Assembly: GCF_001485475.2 (NCBI RefSeq)
Contig: NZ_DF977001.1
Coordinates: 248,001 to 312,000 of the forward strand
Reading direction: 5' to 3'
DNA from: Tepidanaerobacter syntrophicus
GTDB lineage: Bacteria > Bacillota > Thermosediminibacteria > Thermosediminibacterales > Tepidanaerobacteraceae
Length of the DNA: 64,000 nt
The position numbers were made by a program, and so were the translations under genes. Position 1 is the stretch's first letter; each line of letters opens with the position of its first letter. The notes under the pieces were generated by a model. It was not told the origin of the DNA, did no database searches, and saw only the letters and a list, made by a program, of their open reading frames with translations. Positions 37,229 to 45,876 of this stretch are shown in pieces.

Positions 37229-38386
37229 TCAACTCTCTTTATATGCAATCTCGCCGCTTACCAATACACAGGAAGGTTTGGACTTGACTTCCAGGGGATG
37301 GCCATTCCAAATGACGATATCCGCATCTTTTCCCTTTTGAATACTGCCAAGTCTATCAGATACGCCAAGAATTTCGGCAGGGTTTATAGTTATGGCAGCA
37401 AGAGCATCCTTCTCTTCCATTCCCTCGCGGACTGCCATAGCAGCACAAATTCTAAGATACTGTATCGGTATTACCGGATGATCTGTCATTATGGCAACTT
37501 TTATGCCTTTCTTTGACAAAATGCCCGGTGTTTCAAATGTTAGATTTTCAAGTTCTATTTTTGAGCGAGATGAAAGGGATGGCCCGACTATTGCAGGGAT
37601 ACCAAAACTTGCAAACTCGTCAGCTATTAAATGGCCTTCTGTGCAATGTTCTATAACTATATCTGCATCAAACTCTTTTGCAATCCTTATAGCAGTCATA
37701 ATATCATCTGCTCTGTGGGCATGTGCTCTCAGCGGTATTTTTTTGTCTAATACATCGCACAGCGCTTCCATTTTAAGGTCTCTTTCAACAAACTTTTCCG
37801 GATCGCTTTTTTCACGCTTTGTCTTGTAATTTTGCGCGCTTATTAAAGCTTCTCTAAGCAAGGCCGCGCTTGCCATTCTTGTGGAGGGCATTTTTTTCTG
37901 CTCGCCATAAACCCTTTTTGGGTTTTCCCCAAAGGCAATCTTTAATCCTGCCGGATTTCTCACAATCATATTATCGACAATTTTCCCATAGGTTTTTATG
38001 ACAACAGACTGCCCACCGATAACATTGGCGCTGCCAGGCCCTGTAAAAGCCGCTGTAATGCCGCCTTTTACAGCATCATCAAAAGCTCTGTCTGCAGGAT
38101 TTATTGCATCAATAGCCCTAAGTTGGGGGGTTATCGGATCTGTGCATTCGTTTCCGTCTTCTCCGGGTTCCCCAACAACTTCTTCATAAAGTCCGATATG
38201 ACTGTGGGCATCTATAAAGCCGGGAAACACATACTCCCCTGCAGCATCAATTACTTGTGCGTTTTGAGGTGCTTTTAAATTCTCCCCCACTTCCGCTATT
38301 TTCCCATTATCAACAATTATGGTTCCGTTTTCAATAAATTTGCCTTCTATGTTGTTATATATTTTCCCATTTATAATAGCAATCAT
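37229..38386 (-). CDS. Metal-dependent amidohydrolase (imidazolonepropionase-like)
   Basis: A 385-aa TIM-barrel amidohydrolase. The metal site HSHIG follows the PGFIDAHSHIGLYE block near residue 55-65; later metal ligands are probably in LRAHAHRADD near 222 and IEHCTEGH near 245, and in MTDHPV near 305. The C-terminal KGKDADIVIWNGHPL closes the composite domain. The substrate is unknown; relatives include imidazolonepropionase-like and uncharacterised secreted or cytosolic enzymes. No signal peptide. It lies between a D-aminopeptidase and tsaE, with 10-25-nt gaps. Confidence 0.82.
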   Translation of the reverse strand: MIAIINGKIYNNIEGKFIENGTIIVDNGKIAEVGENLKAPQNAQVIDAAGEYVFPGFIDAHSHIGLYEEVVGEPGEDGNECTDPITPQLRAIDAINPADRAFDDAVKGGITAAFTGPGSANVIGGQSVVIKTYGKIVDNMIVRNPAGLKIAFGENPKRVYGEQKKMPSTRMASAALLREALISAQNYKTKREKSDPEKFVERDLKMEALCDVLDKKIPLRAHAHRADDIMTAIRIAKEFDADIVIEHCTEGHLIADEFASFGIPAIVGPSLSSRSKIELENLTFETPGILSKKGIKVAIMTDHPVIPIQYLRICAAMAVREGMEEKDALAAITINPAEILGVSDRLGSIQKGKDADIVIWNGHPLEVKSKPSCVLVSGEIAYKES

Positions 38387-38411
38387 TCTTATTTTATCCT
38401 CCGTATATTAT

Positions 38412-39230
38412 TCATTTTATACCGCCTGTTAATACCAGCATTGCTCTAAATACTTTAAAACTTTCCAAATAGTCCCTGCCGGTATAAACTACCGTCCTTG
38501 CACTTTTTCTTGTAACTCCAGGTATTAATTCGGTCATTGCCGCCATATCAGATATTGTAAAGGTAACTTCAAGCTCTACCGGCTCTTTTTCTACCGTAGG
38601 TTTAAGCTTTGGGATTTTTTTCATCGCCTCAGCGACACCTTCTTTTAATTTGGGTGCAACTTGGGTGAAGGGATGAATTATTGCCGCTGTCCGCCCTACT
38701 GACTTTTTAACAGCAACGCCTACCGGCTCAAAAAGCTCCTCTTTTGCACATCTTATTGCATTTTGGTCTCCTGATATAAACGCCACCGGAACATGATAGT
38801 AGCCAGCTACGCGGCCGTTTAAACCAGCCTCACTCAAGGGCTTTCCGTTTACTTTAGCTTCCAAAACCCGGAAAGTATATGTATGATCAATTATGGATTC
38901 ACTGCTTCCCGCTCTGGCATGATATCCTACGAAAAAAACCGCATCGAAAGATTGGTCTATTCCTTCCATCATGCTAAGGGGTTTACGATCGCCGCTTATA
39001 AGGGATGCTCGCGAGTCAAGCTCTTCGATAAGAATGTTGTCCATGTTATTATGAGAGTCGTTGACAACAACCTCTTTTGCGCCATTGTCAAATGCTGCCT
39101 CTATAACTGCGTTTACTTCTTTTGTCATCATGAGTCTTGCTCTTTCATATTCGCTGTTTCCCGGCTCTGTCTGCTGCATGGAGACAACCCCGGAAATCCC
39201 TTCCATATCGGCAGAAATATAGATTTTCAT
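38412..39230 (-). CDS. M55-family D-aminopeptidase (DppA-like)
   Basis: A 272-aa zinc peptidase of the DppA family, which releases N-terminal D-amino acids such as D-Ala from peptides. The metal ligands known from DppA have counterparts here: Asp8 and Glu10 (SADMEG), His60 (NDSH), His103 (GYHARAG) and Glu133 (LSEAG). No signal peptide. Neighbours are a class I amidotransferase-like hydrolase, an amidohydrolase, and, further up the same run, alanine racemase; recycling of D-amino-acid peptides is a reasonable inference. Confidence 0.92.
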   Translation of the reverse strand: MKIYISADMEGISGVVSMQQTEPGNSEYERARLMMTKEVNAVIEAAFDNGAKEVVVNDSHNNMDNILIEELDSRASLISGDRKPLSMMEGIDQSFDAVFFVGYHARAGSSESIIDHTYTFRVLEAKVNGKPLSEAGLNGRVAGYYHVPVAFISGDQNAIRCAKEELFEPVGVAVKKSVGRTAAIIHPFTQVAPKLKEGVAEAMKKIPKLKPTVEKEPVELEVTFTISDMAAMTELIPGVTRKSARTVVYTGRDYLESFKVFRAMLVLTGGIK

Positions 39231-39255
39231 AAAAAGTCCCCTTCCTCTTTTTAGG

Positions 39256-39975
39256 TTACCTTAAGGCTTCCGCCTTCTCTGCGGCCTCTATCAAAGCCTC
39301 AAACAAACTAAAAAATCTCGGCTCACAAAGCATTTCTTCCGGATGCCACTGAACTCCGACACAAAATCTATCTCTATCAATAGATTCTATAGCTTCAATA
39401 ATTCCGTCCGGCGCTATCGCACAGATTTTGAAGCCCGGCGCAACCTCTTTTATGGCCTGGTGGTGAAAGCTGTTAACTCTTAGTTTCCTATGTCCAAACA
39501 AACGAAAAACTATAGAATCTTCTTCGCAAATTTCAATTTCATGGCTTTTATACCAGCGAGGAGCATCTTGCTCATGCTTTAATGGATTCTCTAGGTGAGC
39601 AGTCACGTCCTGAATCAGTGTTCCACCAAAAGCAACATTTAAAACTTGCATCCCCCGGCAGATACCTAATATCGGCTTTTTAAGCTCAAACATTTCCCTT
39701 GTTATCAATATTTCGGCGGTATCTCTGTCAGGGTCTATGTTCCCTAATTGAGGAATCGGCTTTTCGTTATAATGCATCGGATCTACATCAGGACCGCCCG
39801 ACAAAACAATTCCATCTAATTTTTCGCTCAAATCTTTAAGTGCCGCTTCATTTCTAATCGGTGGTATGCATACAGGCAATCCGCCTGCCAGTTCAATAGT
39901 GCGAAAAAAATTTTCGTTGATTTTTGCCTGATTTTTGTTGTAATCATATGACATCGTAACACCTATTAATGCCAC
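39256..39975 (-). CDS. Class I glutamine-amidotransferase-like hydrolase (gamma-glutamyl-GABA hydrolase/PuuD family)
   Basis: A 239-aa C26-type hydrolase. The nucleophile elbow GICRGMQVLN has Cys near residue 107; the His-Glu pair is in GVQWHPEEM near residue 212. LSGGPDVDP near residue 57 is a family mark. PuuD relatives cleave gamma-glutamyl amides. Start is GTG at 39975, with GGGGCTG upstream. It lies 20 nt after the HD-GYP gene. The substrate here is unknown; a gamma-glutamyl peptide or amide is likely. Confidence 0.88.
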   Translation of the reverse strand: MALIGVTMSYDYNKNQAKINENFFRTIELAGGLPVCIPPIRNEAALKDLSEKLDGIVLSGGPDVDPMHYNEKPIPQLGNIDPDRDTAEILITREMFELKKPILGICRGMQVLNVAFGGTLIQDVTAHLENPLKHEQDAPRWYKSHEIEICEEDSIVFRLFGHRKLRVNSFHHQAIKEVAPGFKICAIAPDGIIEAIESIDRDRFCVGVQWHPEEMLCEPRFFSLFEALIEAAEKAEALR

Positions 39976-39995
39976 TTGGCAATCAGCCCCTTTCC

Positions 39996-41195
39996 TTAAA
40001 GAACGCCTACGGCAGCTTTTACTACAACAGGATCAAACTGGCTTCCGGCATTCCTTGCCAGCTCTTCCTTGGCTTCTCTTCTGCTTCTTGACTTTTGGTA
40101 AGGTCTTAGTGATGTCATGGCATCAAAAGAATCTGCTACAGCCATTATGCGAGCTCCCAGCGGGATATTTTCACCTCTTAAACCTTCCGGATAGCCAAAG
40201 CCATCGTACCTTTCGTGATGGCCTCCGGCAACTAACACTAAATCTTTTAGCTCACTTATCATACTGACAATTTCCATAGTATACACCGGATGCCTTTTCA
40301 TCAGCTTAAACTCTTCGAGAGTTAAGGAAGACGGCTTATCTAAAATGCTCTTTGGTACTGCAACTTTACCGGCATCATGGAGATAAGCTGCAATTTCATA
40401 TCTTTTAGCCGTTTTTTCTTCAATACCCATACCTTTTGCAATTTCATATGTATAAGACGCTACACGTTCCGAATGGCCTGCTGTATAGCTGTGCTTTGCG
40501 TCAATGACTTGAGCAAAAACTTTTGCGGCATTTTCAACATCAGTCTTACAGGACGAAAGGTCAACGGGAGGTAATTCCCTTACAACCTTTGGAAGTATTT
40601 CCGAAACTGCTTTTTCGCTGATTACTTTATCAAAAAAATCATCTTCTTCCAAGGTTGCAATCATCAATTCGTACATCAAATCAGAAAATTCACTACCTCT
40701 ACGTCCCATTAATGCGGTTTTAATGCCATTGAAATCTAGCGGTGGTTTTACCCGCGCAAGCAGGTCAAAAGTATCTGCTATTCTTAATATTTGACCTCCT
40801 ATATTTATGGCATTACCCTTTGCTCCATGGGGGTATCCGCTGCCGTCCCAGTACTCATGGTGATCCATAATCATATCAGCAGCTATAGACAGCGGCTCAA
40901 TTTCTCTTATAACTTTGGCGCCTTTTTCCGGATGTTTTAAAAGTATAGGATTTTTAAAATGTTCCTTTTGATCTATATACCATGTAACATGATTTTCTAG
41001 TGATATTGCGCCTATATCATGTAAAAGACCCGCATAAAATATTTGAGTCCTATATTCAGGCAATATCTTCTGCGCCATCTTTTCTGCCAGGATACCAACT
41101 CTCCACCCATGGTAAAGTTTCCTATTTTCATCCAGATCCATCATTAAGGCCAGCGCCATCATCAGCTCCGTAAAAAACCGCGTCTTGATTTTCAT
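39996..41195 (-). CDS. Tandem HD-GYP domain protein
   Basis: A 399-aa soluble protein with two HD-GYP phosphodiesterase domains and nothing else. The first has LLHDIG (His59-Asp60) and DHHEYWDGSGYPHG near 111-124. The second has YLHDAGKVAVP and GGHHERYDGFGYPEGL. HD-GYP enzymes hydrolyse cyclic di-GMP or related dinucleotides. Both copies keep His-Asp and the GYP element, so neither is obviously dead. No receiver or membrane domain is attached. ATG follows GGAGGAATGGT. It lies 96 nt after the ndoA toxin gene. Confidence 0.92.
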   Translation of the reverse strand: MKIKTRFFTELMMALALMMDLDENRKLYHGWRVGILAEKMAQKILPEYRTQIFYAGLLHDIGAISLENHVTWYIDQKEHFKNPILLKHPEKGAKVIREIEPLSIAADMIMDHHEYWDGSGYPHGAKGNAINIGGQILRIADTFDLLARVKPPLDFNGIKTALMGRRGSEFSDLMYELMIATLEEDDFFDKVISEKAVSEILPKVVRELPPVDLSSCKTDVENAAKVFAQVIDAKHSYTAGHSERVASYTYEIAKGMGIEEKTAKRYEIAAYLHDAGKVAVPKSILDKPSSLTLEEFKLMKRHPVYTMEIVSMISELKDLVLVAGGHHERYDGFGYPEGLRGENIPLGARIMAVADSFDAMTSLRPYQKSRSRREAKEELARNAGSQFDPVVVKAAVGVL

Positions 41196-41291
41196 ACCAT
41201 TCCTCCGGTGAAAGTATAGTCTATGTTTTGTTGTATTAAAATATGTAATTGATAACTCGCTGCCCTAATTTCTTTTTTAAATGATCAACCC

Positions 41292-41645
41292 TTATACTTC
41301 ATCATCAAGCCCCAAACTTACTTTCAAAGCCTTATCAACTTTCTTCATTATCTCTTGATCTAATATAGTTATTTTTTGTTTCAATCTTCTCTTATCAATG
41401 GTACGCAGCTGTTCAAGCAAGATTACGGAATCTTTTTCAAGTCCGTAATCTTTGCTTGGCAGTTCAACATGTGTAGGCAATTTCGCCTTGTCTATTTGAG
41501 AAGTAATTGCAGCAATAATAACCGTGGGGCTGTATTTATTCCCCACGTCATTTTGCACAATTAATACCGGTCTTATGCCCCCTTGTTCGGAACCTACGAC
41601 CGGATTTAAGTCCGCATAAAAAATTTCGCCACGCCTAACCAGCAC
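41292..41645 (-). CDS. ndoA: MazF/EndoA-type mRNA interferase toxin
   Basis: A 117-aa endoribonuclease toxin that cleaves mRNA at specific sites. The N-terminal [26 protein letters not shown] block (in part: [17 protein letters not shown]) and the [15 protein letters not shown] tail are EndoA hallmarks. The start is GTG at 41645 behind CGGGGTG; upstream ATG at 41675 would overlap the antitoxin. Only 1 nt separates it from the antitoxin stop, as in Bacillus ndoAI-ndoA, next to alanine racemase. Confidence 0.95.
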   Translation of the reverse strand: MLVRRGEIFYADLNPVVGSEQGGIRPVLIVQNDVGNKYSPTVIIAAITSQIDKAKLPTHVELPSKDYGLEKDSVILLEQLRTIDKRRLKQKITILDQEIMKKVDKALKVSLGLDDEV

Positions 41646-41646
41646 A

Positions 41647-41922
41647 TTATTCACACCCCGAAAGTCTTGTTTCATATATCACAAAATCCTTAAAATCCTC
41701 ACATAATCCAATTTCCGCAAACTGCGCATTCAGCTCTGCCATTTGCAAATAGCCATTTTTCAATTGCTCTTTCATCAGGGATTTCTCCATTTCTTTTAAA
41801 TACGATTTCATTGCATCGCATATAAAATCATTGCGATTTTTGTTCGCCAATGAGATAAAATAATCCGCTTCTTTCAATAAATTATCCGGCAAACTAATGA
41901 CAATCTGCCTTAGTTCTGACAT
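41647..41922 (-). CDS. ndoAI: Ribbon-helix-helix antitoxin EndoAI/MazE-type
   Basis: A 91-aa antitoxin. The first 45 residues form a ribbon-helix-helix DNA-binding domain ([19 protein letters not shown]; quoted in part), likely autoregulating the pair; the C-terminal half ([21 protein letters not shown]) would bind and block the toxin. ATG at 41922 follows GGGGGTGCCGG. It is located between alr and ndoA, a conserved Bacillus/Clostridia arrangement. Confidence 0.9.
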   Translation of the reverse strand: MSELRQIVISLPDNLLKEADYFISLANKNRNDFICDAMKSYLKEMEKSLMKEQLKNGYLQMAELNAQFAEIGLCEDFKDFVIYETRLSGCE

Positions 41923-42036
41923 GATGATACCGGCACCCCCTGCTTATGCTTTAAAATAATGCCCAGGTACGTATCCATTATACATATTCTGGCACTGCCG
42001 TGTCAATCTTGTAGAAACACAGCCGCAATGACTGTT

Positions 42037-43221
42037 TTAGGATTTTAACAAAAAATTTTTGACCTTACTTACTTTTCCGCCGCTAATATACACCCTAGGT
42101 ACTCGTTTTGAGATGCCACAAGTTATCTCATAGTTTATAGTGCCTATGATGTCTGCAAGATCCTCAGCCGAAATACTCTCATTACCGTAAGAACCTATTA
42201 GAATAACTTCATCCCCCTGCATCACCTCTTCTTTCACATCAGTTACATCTATCATGCATTGGTCCATACATATTCTTCCTACAATCGGCGCTCGCTGTCC
42301 ATTTACAAGTACATGGGCTTTAGACGACAATAGCCTTGAATAACCATCTGCATATCCTATGGGTAATGTAGCTATAAGGCTCTGTCTCTGTGTAATATAG
42401 GTTCCGCCGTAGCTTATGGCTTTGCCCTTTGGAACAGATTTAACATGAGCAATCCTGGTTTTAAGGCTCATCACAGGTTTAAGCCTTACCTTTTCTCGGG
42501 GCACCTCTTTTGAAGGATACATACCATAAATTATGATGCCCGGCCTTACCATATCAAGATGAGTCTGGGGATAGCTTATTATAGCTGCGCTATTTGCCAC
42601 ATGTTTTATAGGAATCTTTAAGCTGTCATTCTCTATCGCATTTACAGCATTTGTAAAGCTTTGAAACTGCTGATAAGTGGCACTGCTGTCTTTTTCGTCC
42701 GCTTTTGCAAAATGTGTGAATATCCCCTCTACCTCAAGTCCTTGCAGTTTGCAAATTTCTTTTATTTGACCAATAGAAGCTTCATCGGTTTGAAAACCGA
42801 TTCTGCTCATCCCTGTGTCAAGCTTTATGTGCACCTTGGCCTTTTTATTCTGCTTCAAAGCTTTTTCGGAAAGAATCTTCGCAGATTCTACATTATATAT
42901 AGTTTGAGTAATATCATATTCTATTATTGTATCAAATTGAACAGATGGTGTAAAACCTAAAATTAGAATAGGGATTTTTATGCCCTTTTGTCTGAGCTCT
43001 ACTGCTTCATCAAGAAATGCCACCGCAAGATAAGATGCTCCTGATGCAATGGCGACTTCAGCAACTTCAAAAGCTCCATGGCCGTATCCATCGGCTTTTA
43101 CAACCGCACATAGCTTTGCATTTTGCGAGATGGCTTTTTTGATTTCAGCAAAATTGTAGCGCAGGTTATCTAGATCAATTTCAGCCCAAGTAGGCCTGAT
43201 ATTTAAAAGTTCGTCAGACAT
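42037..43221 (-). CDS. alr: Alanine racemase
   Basis: A 394-aa PLP enzyme interconverting L- and D-alanine. The PLP Lys is in AVVKADGYGHGA near residue 43; the catalytic Tyr is in ISYGGTY near residue 268; the C-terminal domain contains GRICMDQCMIDVT. ATG follows AAGGAGCATCAAG. It overlaps nnr by 8 nt. Besides wall synthesis, it could convert the D-alanine released by ornithine thiolysis, an inference from the cluster at 48-56 kb. Confidence 0.96.
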   Translation of the reverse strand: MSDELLNIRPTWAEIDLDNLRYNFAEIKKAISQNAKLCAVVKADGYGHGAFEVAEVAIASGASYLAVAFLDEAVELRQKGIKIPILILGFTPSVQFDTIIEYDITQTIYNVESAKILSEKALKQNKKAKVHIKLDTGMSRIGFQTDEASIGQIKEICKLQGLEVEGIFTHFAKADEKDSSATYQQFQSFTNAVNAIENDSLKIPIKHVANSAAIISYPQTHLDMVRPGIIIYGMYPSKEVPREKVRLKPVMSLKTRIAHVKSVPKGKAISYGGTYITQRQSLIATLPIGYADGYSRLLSSKAHVLVNGQRAPIVGRICMDQCMIDVTDVKEEVMQGDEVILIGSYGNESISAEDLADIIGTINYEITCGISKRVPRVYISGGKVSKVKNFLLKS

Positions 43222-44797
43222 CTTGATGCTCCTTTTTGATTTTATAAAAAGCTTTATACAAATAGTTGATTATATCTCCCGCCGAAAGATATATTTCGGT
43301 TTTATCTAAAGCTGCAAAATCTCCAGCCAAGCCGTGCAAGTATACAGCCGATGCAGCCGCTTCATGAGGCTCCATGCCCCTTGCCAAAAAAGCTCCTATC
43401 ATTCCAGAAAGCACATCTCCGCTGCCGCCTGTTGCCATACCGGGATTACCGGTAGGATTTATAAAGAGTTCATTGGAAGGTGTAGCTATAAGAGTCCTGG
43501 CCCCCTTCAGAACCGCAACACATCCGAATCTTTTTGCAGCAGTTCTCGCTGCGCCTATCCTGTCTTCTTGTATTTGGGCAGAGGTCATGTTTAAAAGCCG
43601 TCCCATTTCACCGGGGTGTGGTGTAATAATTACCGGCGCGCTAATATCTTTTAATATGTCCGGATTATCTGCTAGGGCATTTAAACCATCTGCATCGATG
43701 ACTATAGGAACAGGGCATTTTAAGATAAATTGCTGCACAAATTTTTTGGTTTCATTTTTTTGTGAAATGCCCGGACCCAAAACAACAGCATTGCATGTTG
43801 AGGCAAATTCTATGGCTGTATTGAGGGCATCTAAGCTCAAGCAGCGATCAGATGTTTCAGCAAGGGGAAGTTTCATGGCTTCGGTAAGCTTTGTCTCTAA
43901 AATATCATCTAAACTTTTGGGAATGCCCACTGTAACAAGACCTGCTCCGCTTCTGACAGCGGCTGTTGCCGAAAGAGCTGCTGCTCCGGTCATGCCTTGC
44001 GAACCTGCAATAATAAAGACTTTTCCAAATGTTCCCTTATGGGCATCGGGCGGATAGGCCTTAAAACAGGATGCAACCCACTTGTCTTCTAAAAGTTCAG
44101 CTTCAGCTTCGATTGATTCCTCTACAATTTTAGGCATGCCAATATCGGCAATTTTAATATTGCCTGCGTATTCGGCGCCGGGATACAATAAGAGTCCTGT
44201 CTTTAAAGCACCCATAGTTACAGTTTCCTCAGCCTTTATAGCAGTGCCAAGAACTTTACCGCTTTCACCGGATATTCCAGAAGGTATGTCAACTGCAATC
44301 ACAGGAATTTTGAGTGAATTTATTAATTCTATTACGTCGCGTGCTATGCCTTTAACTTCGCCTTTTAATCCTGTTCCGAATATAGCATCGATTATAATAG
44401 AAGATTCCTTTATTTTTTCTTCAATCGAGCTTAAATCTGAGGATTTACCGATGATTTCAATCGGAAGTTCCATTTCTTCTACAATTTTAAGATTTAGGCC
44501 GGCATCTCCTATGATATCTTCAGGATTTGCAATAAGATATATAGTTGTACCAAAACCCATGTTGGAAAGATGCCTTGCGGCTACAAATCCATCACCGCCA
44601 TTATTTCCTTTACCGCAAAATACTGCGATTTTTGCTTTGTTTGCCGACATGCCACTATTTTTTCGCTCAAACAAATTTTTTGCGGCTAGCGCAACCTCTC
44701 TTCCGGCATTTTCCATTAATATCGCACCGGGAACTTTATATTCTTCTATTGCCATCTGGTCCATTTTTCTCATTGTAACAGGACTTACTACCTTCAT
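43214..44797 (-). CDS. nnr: Bifunctional NAD(P)H-hydrate epimerase / ADP-dependent dehydratase
   Basis: A 527-aa repair enzyme that rescues hydrated NAD(P)H. The N-terminal YjeF-type epimerase domain (about 1-215) contains MENAGREVALAA and CGKGNNGGDGFVAARHL (in part: GKGNNGGDGFVAARHL). The C-terminal ribokinase-like dehydratase domain (about 235-520) contains HKGTFGKVFIIAGS and TGGSGDVLSGMIGAFLARG. The start ATG at 44797 follows GGAGGTGCGGTGG. Its first 62 nt lie inside the end of acpS, and it overlaps alr by 8 nt. Confidence 0.95.
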   Translation of the reverse strand: MKVVSPVTMRKMDQMAIEEYKVPGAILMENAGREVALAAKNLFERKNSGMSANKAKIAVFCGKGNNGGDGFVAARHLSNMGFGTTIYLIANPEDIIGDAGLNLKIVEEMELPIEIIGKSSDLSSIEEKIKESSIIIDAIFGTGLKGEVKGIARDVIELINSLKIPVIAVDIPSGISGESGKVLGTAIKAEETVTMGALKTGLLLYPGAEYAGNIKIADIGMPKIVEESIEAEAELLEDKWVASCFKAYPPDAHKGTFGKVFIIAGSQGMTGAAALSATAAVRSGAGLVTVGIPKSLDDILETKLTEAMKLPLAETSDRCLSLDALNTAIEFASTCNAVVLGPGISQKNETKKFVQQFILKCPVPIVIDADGLNALADNPDILKDISAPVIITPHPGEMGRLLNMTSAQIQEDRIGAARTAAKRFGCVAVLKGARTLIATPSNELFINPTGNPGMATGGSGDVLSGMIGAFLARGMEPHEAAASAVYLHGLAGDFAALDKTEIYLSAGDIINYLYKAFYKIKKEHQDV

Positions 44798-45167
44798 CCA
44801 CCGCACCTCCAAGGGCTACAGCAAAAGCTATGGCATATTCTCTGCTGTGAGAAATAGTAATGAGTATTTTTTCAAAACCCTTCGTTTTAAATATTTCAAA
44901 GGCCTTTCCATTTAGGATAATCATAGGCTTGCCTGATTCTTCGTTTAAGACTTCGATATCCTTCCATTTCATACCGGAAAAACCAGTACCTAAAGCCTTT
45001 GCCACAGCTTCTTTTGCAGCAAATTTGCCTGCAAGATGGGTATAGTAGCTTTTTTTTGCACTTATTTCAGTAAGCTCGCAAGCTGTAAAAAAGCGGTCCT
45101 CAAATTTCTTCCTTCTGCAGGCATTTTTTATTCTATTTATTTCAATTATGTCTACTCCAATTTCCAT
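44736..45167 (-). CDS. acpS: Holo-[acyl-carrier-protein] synthase
   Basis: A 143-aa phosphopantetheinyl transferase that activates acyl carrier protein. The Mg-binding Asp is in EIGVDIIEINRI and the conserved Glu in KFAAKEAVAKALGTG. The last roughly 18 residues (GSKSCYNEKNGPDGNRRI) go beyond the usual family length of about 125 and are encoded in another frame over the nnr start. The ATG at 45167 follows AGAGGTCAAA. It is the first gene of the long minus-strand run and is divergent from hsp20. Confidence 0.94.
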   Translation of the reverse strand: MEIGVDIIEINRIKNACRRKKFEDRFFTACELTEISAKKSYYTHLAGKFAAKEAVAKALGTGFSGMKWKDIEVLNEESGKPMIILNGKAFEIFKTKGFEKILITISHSREYAIAFAVALGGAVDEGSKSCYNEKNGPDGNRRI

Positions 45168-45285
45168 TTTGACCTCTTTTGATAAACATTTTAGAAAACA
45201 ATGTGCCAAACATTGGGCACATAGTATTTTATTTCGATATTTGTCCTAAAAAACCTTTATAGTTTAAAAATTTAATACAAATTCA

Positions 45286-45314
45286 TTGACCTTTTCTGAC
45301 CTTTATGATATAAT
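45286..45314 (+). promoter_or_regulatory. Sigma-A promoter of hsp20
   Basis: TTGACC (45286-45291), 17 nt, TATAAT (45309-45314). It lies about 45 nt before the start codon of the small heat-shock protein. Close to consensus. Confidence 0.85.
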
Positions 45315-45318
45315 AGCG

Positions 45319-45336
45319 TTAAATTTCGAAGTTTAA
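45319..45336. promoter_or_regulatory. Near-palindrome at the hsp20 transcription start
   Basis: TTAAATTTCGAAGTTTAA pairs at 8 of 9 positions and covers the predicted +1. A 14-bp direct repeat, AGTTTAAAAATTTA, occurs at 45261-45274 and 45330-45343 on either side of the promoter. It matches neither the CIRCE (HrcA) nor the CtsR consensus. Possible operator; protein unknown. Confidence 0.4.
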
Positions 45337-45360
45337 AAATTTAGTGAGGAGGAGATTTTT

Positions 45361-45801
45361 ATGCAAGACAGAGGTTTAATTCCTTGGAGACGGCGTAAAC
45401 ACTCACTTCCTGATTTGTTAGACTTGATGTTGGACACTGATGATTTTTCTGATTTTCTCGATGAGTTCGAGACAAGGTCTTTTAGAGTAGATGTAAAAGA
45501 AACCGACAAGGAATATATAGTTGAGGCAGATCTTCCCGGATGTGATAAGAACAACATAAATGTAAGTTATGATGACGGCGTTTTGACAATTGCCGCAAGC
45601 TATGAAGAAACCGCAGAAGAAAAAGATAAGAATTATATTCGTCGTGAGCGCCGGCGCGGTAATTTCTCAAGATCTCTCTCAATCCCTGAAGACGTTAAGG
45701 CTGATGAAATTAAAGCAAGTTTTAAGGATGGAGTTTTAAAAGTTACCTTGCCAAAATCAGGAGTGGCAAAATTAAGTGGAAAAGTAATAAACGTCGAATA
45801 A
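45361..45801 (+). CDS. Small heat-shock protein, Hsp20/alpha-crystallin family
   Basis: A 146-aa ATP-independent holdase. The alpha-crystallin domain covers about residues 38-135 (FRVDVKETDKEYIVEADLPG; the GVLKVTLPK block near residue 121), with an N-terminal Arg/Asp-rich region (RRRKHSLPDLLDLML). A clear IxI-type C-terminal anchor is not obvious (tail KLSGKVINVE). Strong ribosome site GAGGAGGAG. Own promoter and own terminator, so monocistronic. Confidence 0.94.
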   Translation: MQDRGLIPWRRRKHSLPDLLDLMLDTDDFSDFLDEFETRSFRVDVKETDKEYIVEADLPGCDKNNINVSYDDGVLTIAASYEETAEEKDKNYIRRERRRGNFSRSLSIPEDVKADEIKASFKDGVLKVTLPKSGVAKLSGKVINVE

Positions 45802-45835
45802 ATATTTTATTAAGCTGTAATATATAAGATAATTG

Positions 45836-45863
45836 GGTTGGCTTTTTAGGCCAACCTTTTTTT
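45836..45863 (+). terminator. Rho-independent terminator of hsp20
   Basis: GGTTGGC / GCCAACC stem with a 7-nt loop followed by TTTTTTT on plus. It lies between hsp20 and the convergent threonine dehydratase gene. Confidence 0.9.
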
Positions 45864-45876
45864 CAAATTTATCCGT

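Noticed and set aside
44082-44915. 277-codon plus-strand frame
   Set aside because: Antisense to nnr and acpS, both well supported by motifs; composition is Ser/Pro/Ile-rich.
45230-45360. CIRCE or CtsR operator at hsp20
   Set aside because: Neither TTAGCACTC-N9-GAGTGCTAA nor a GGTCAAA tandem is present.
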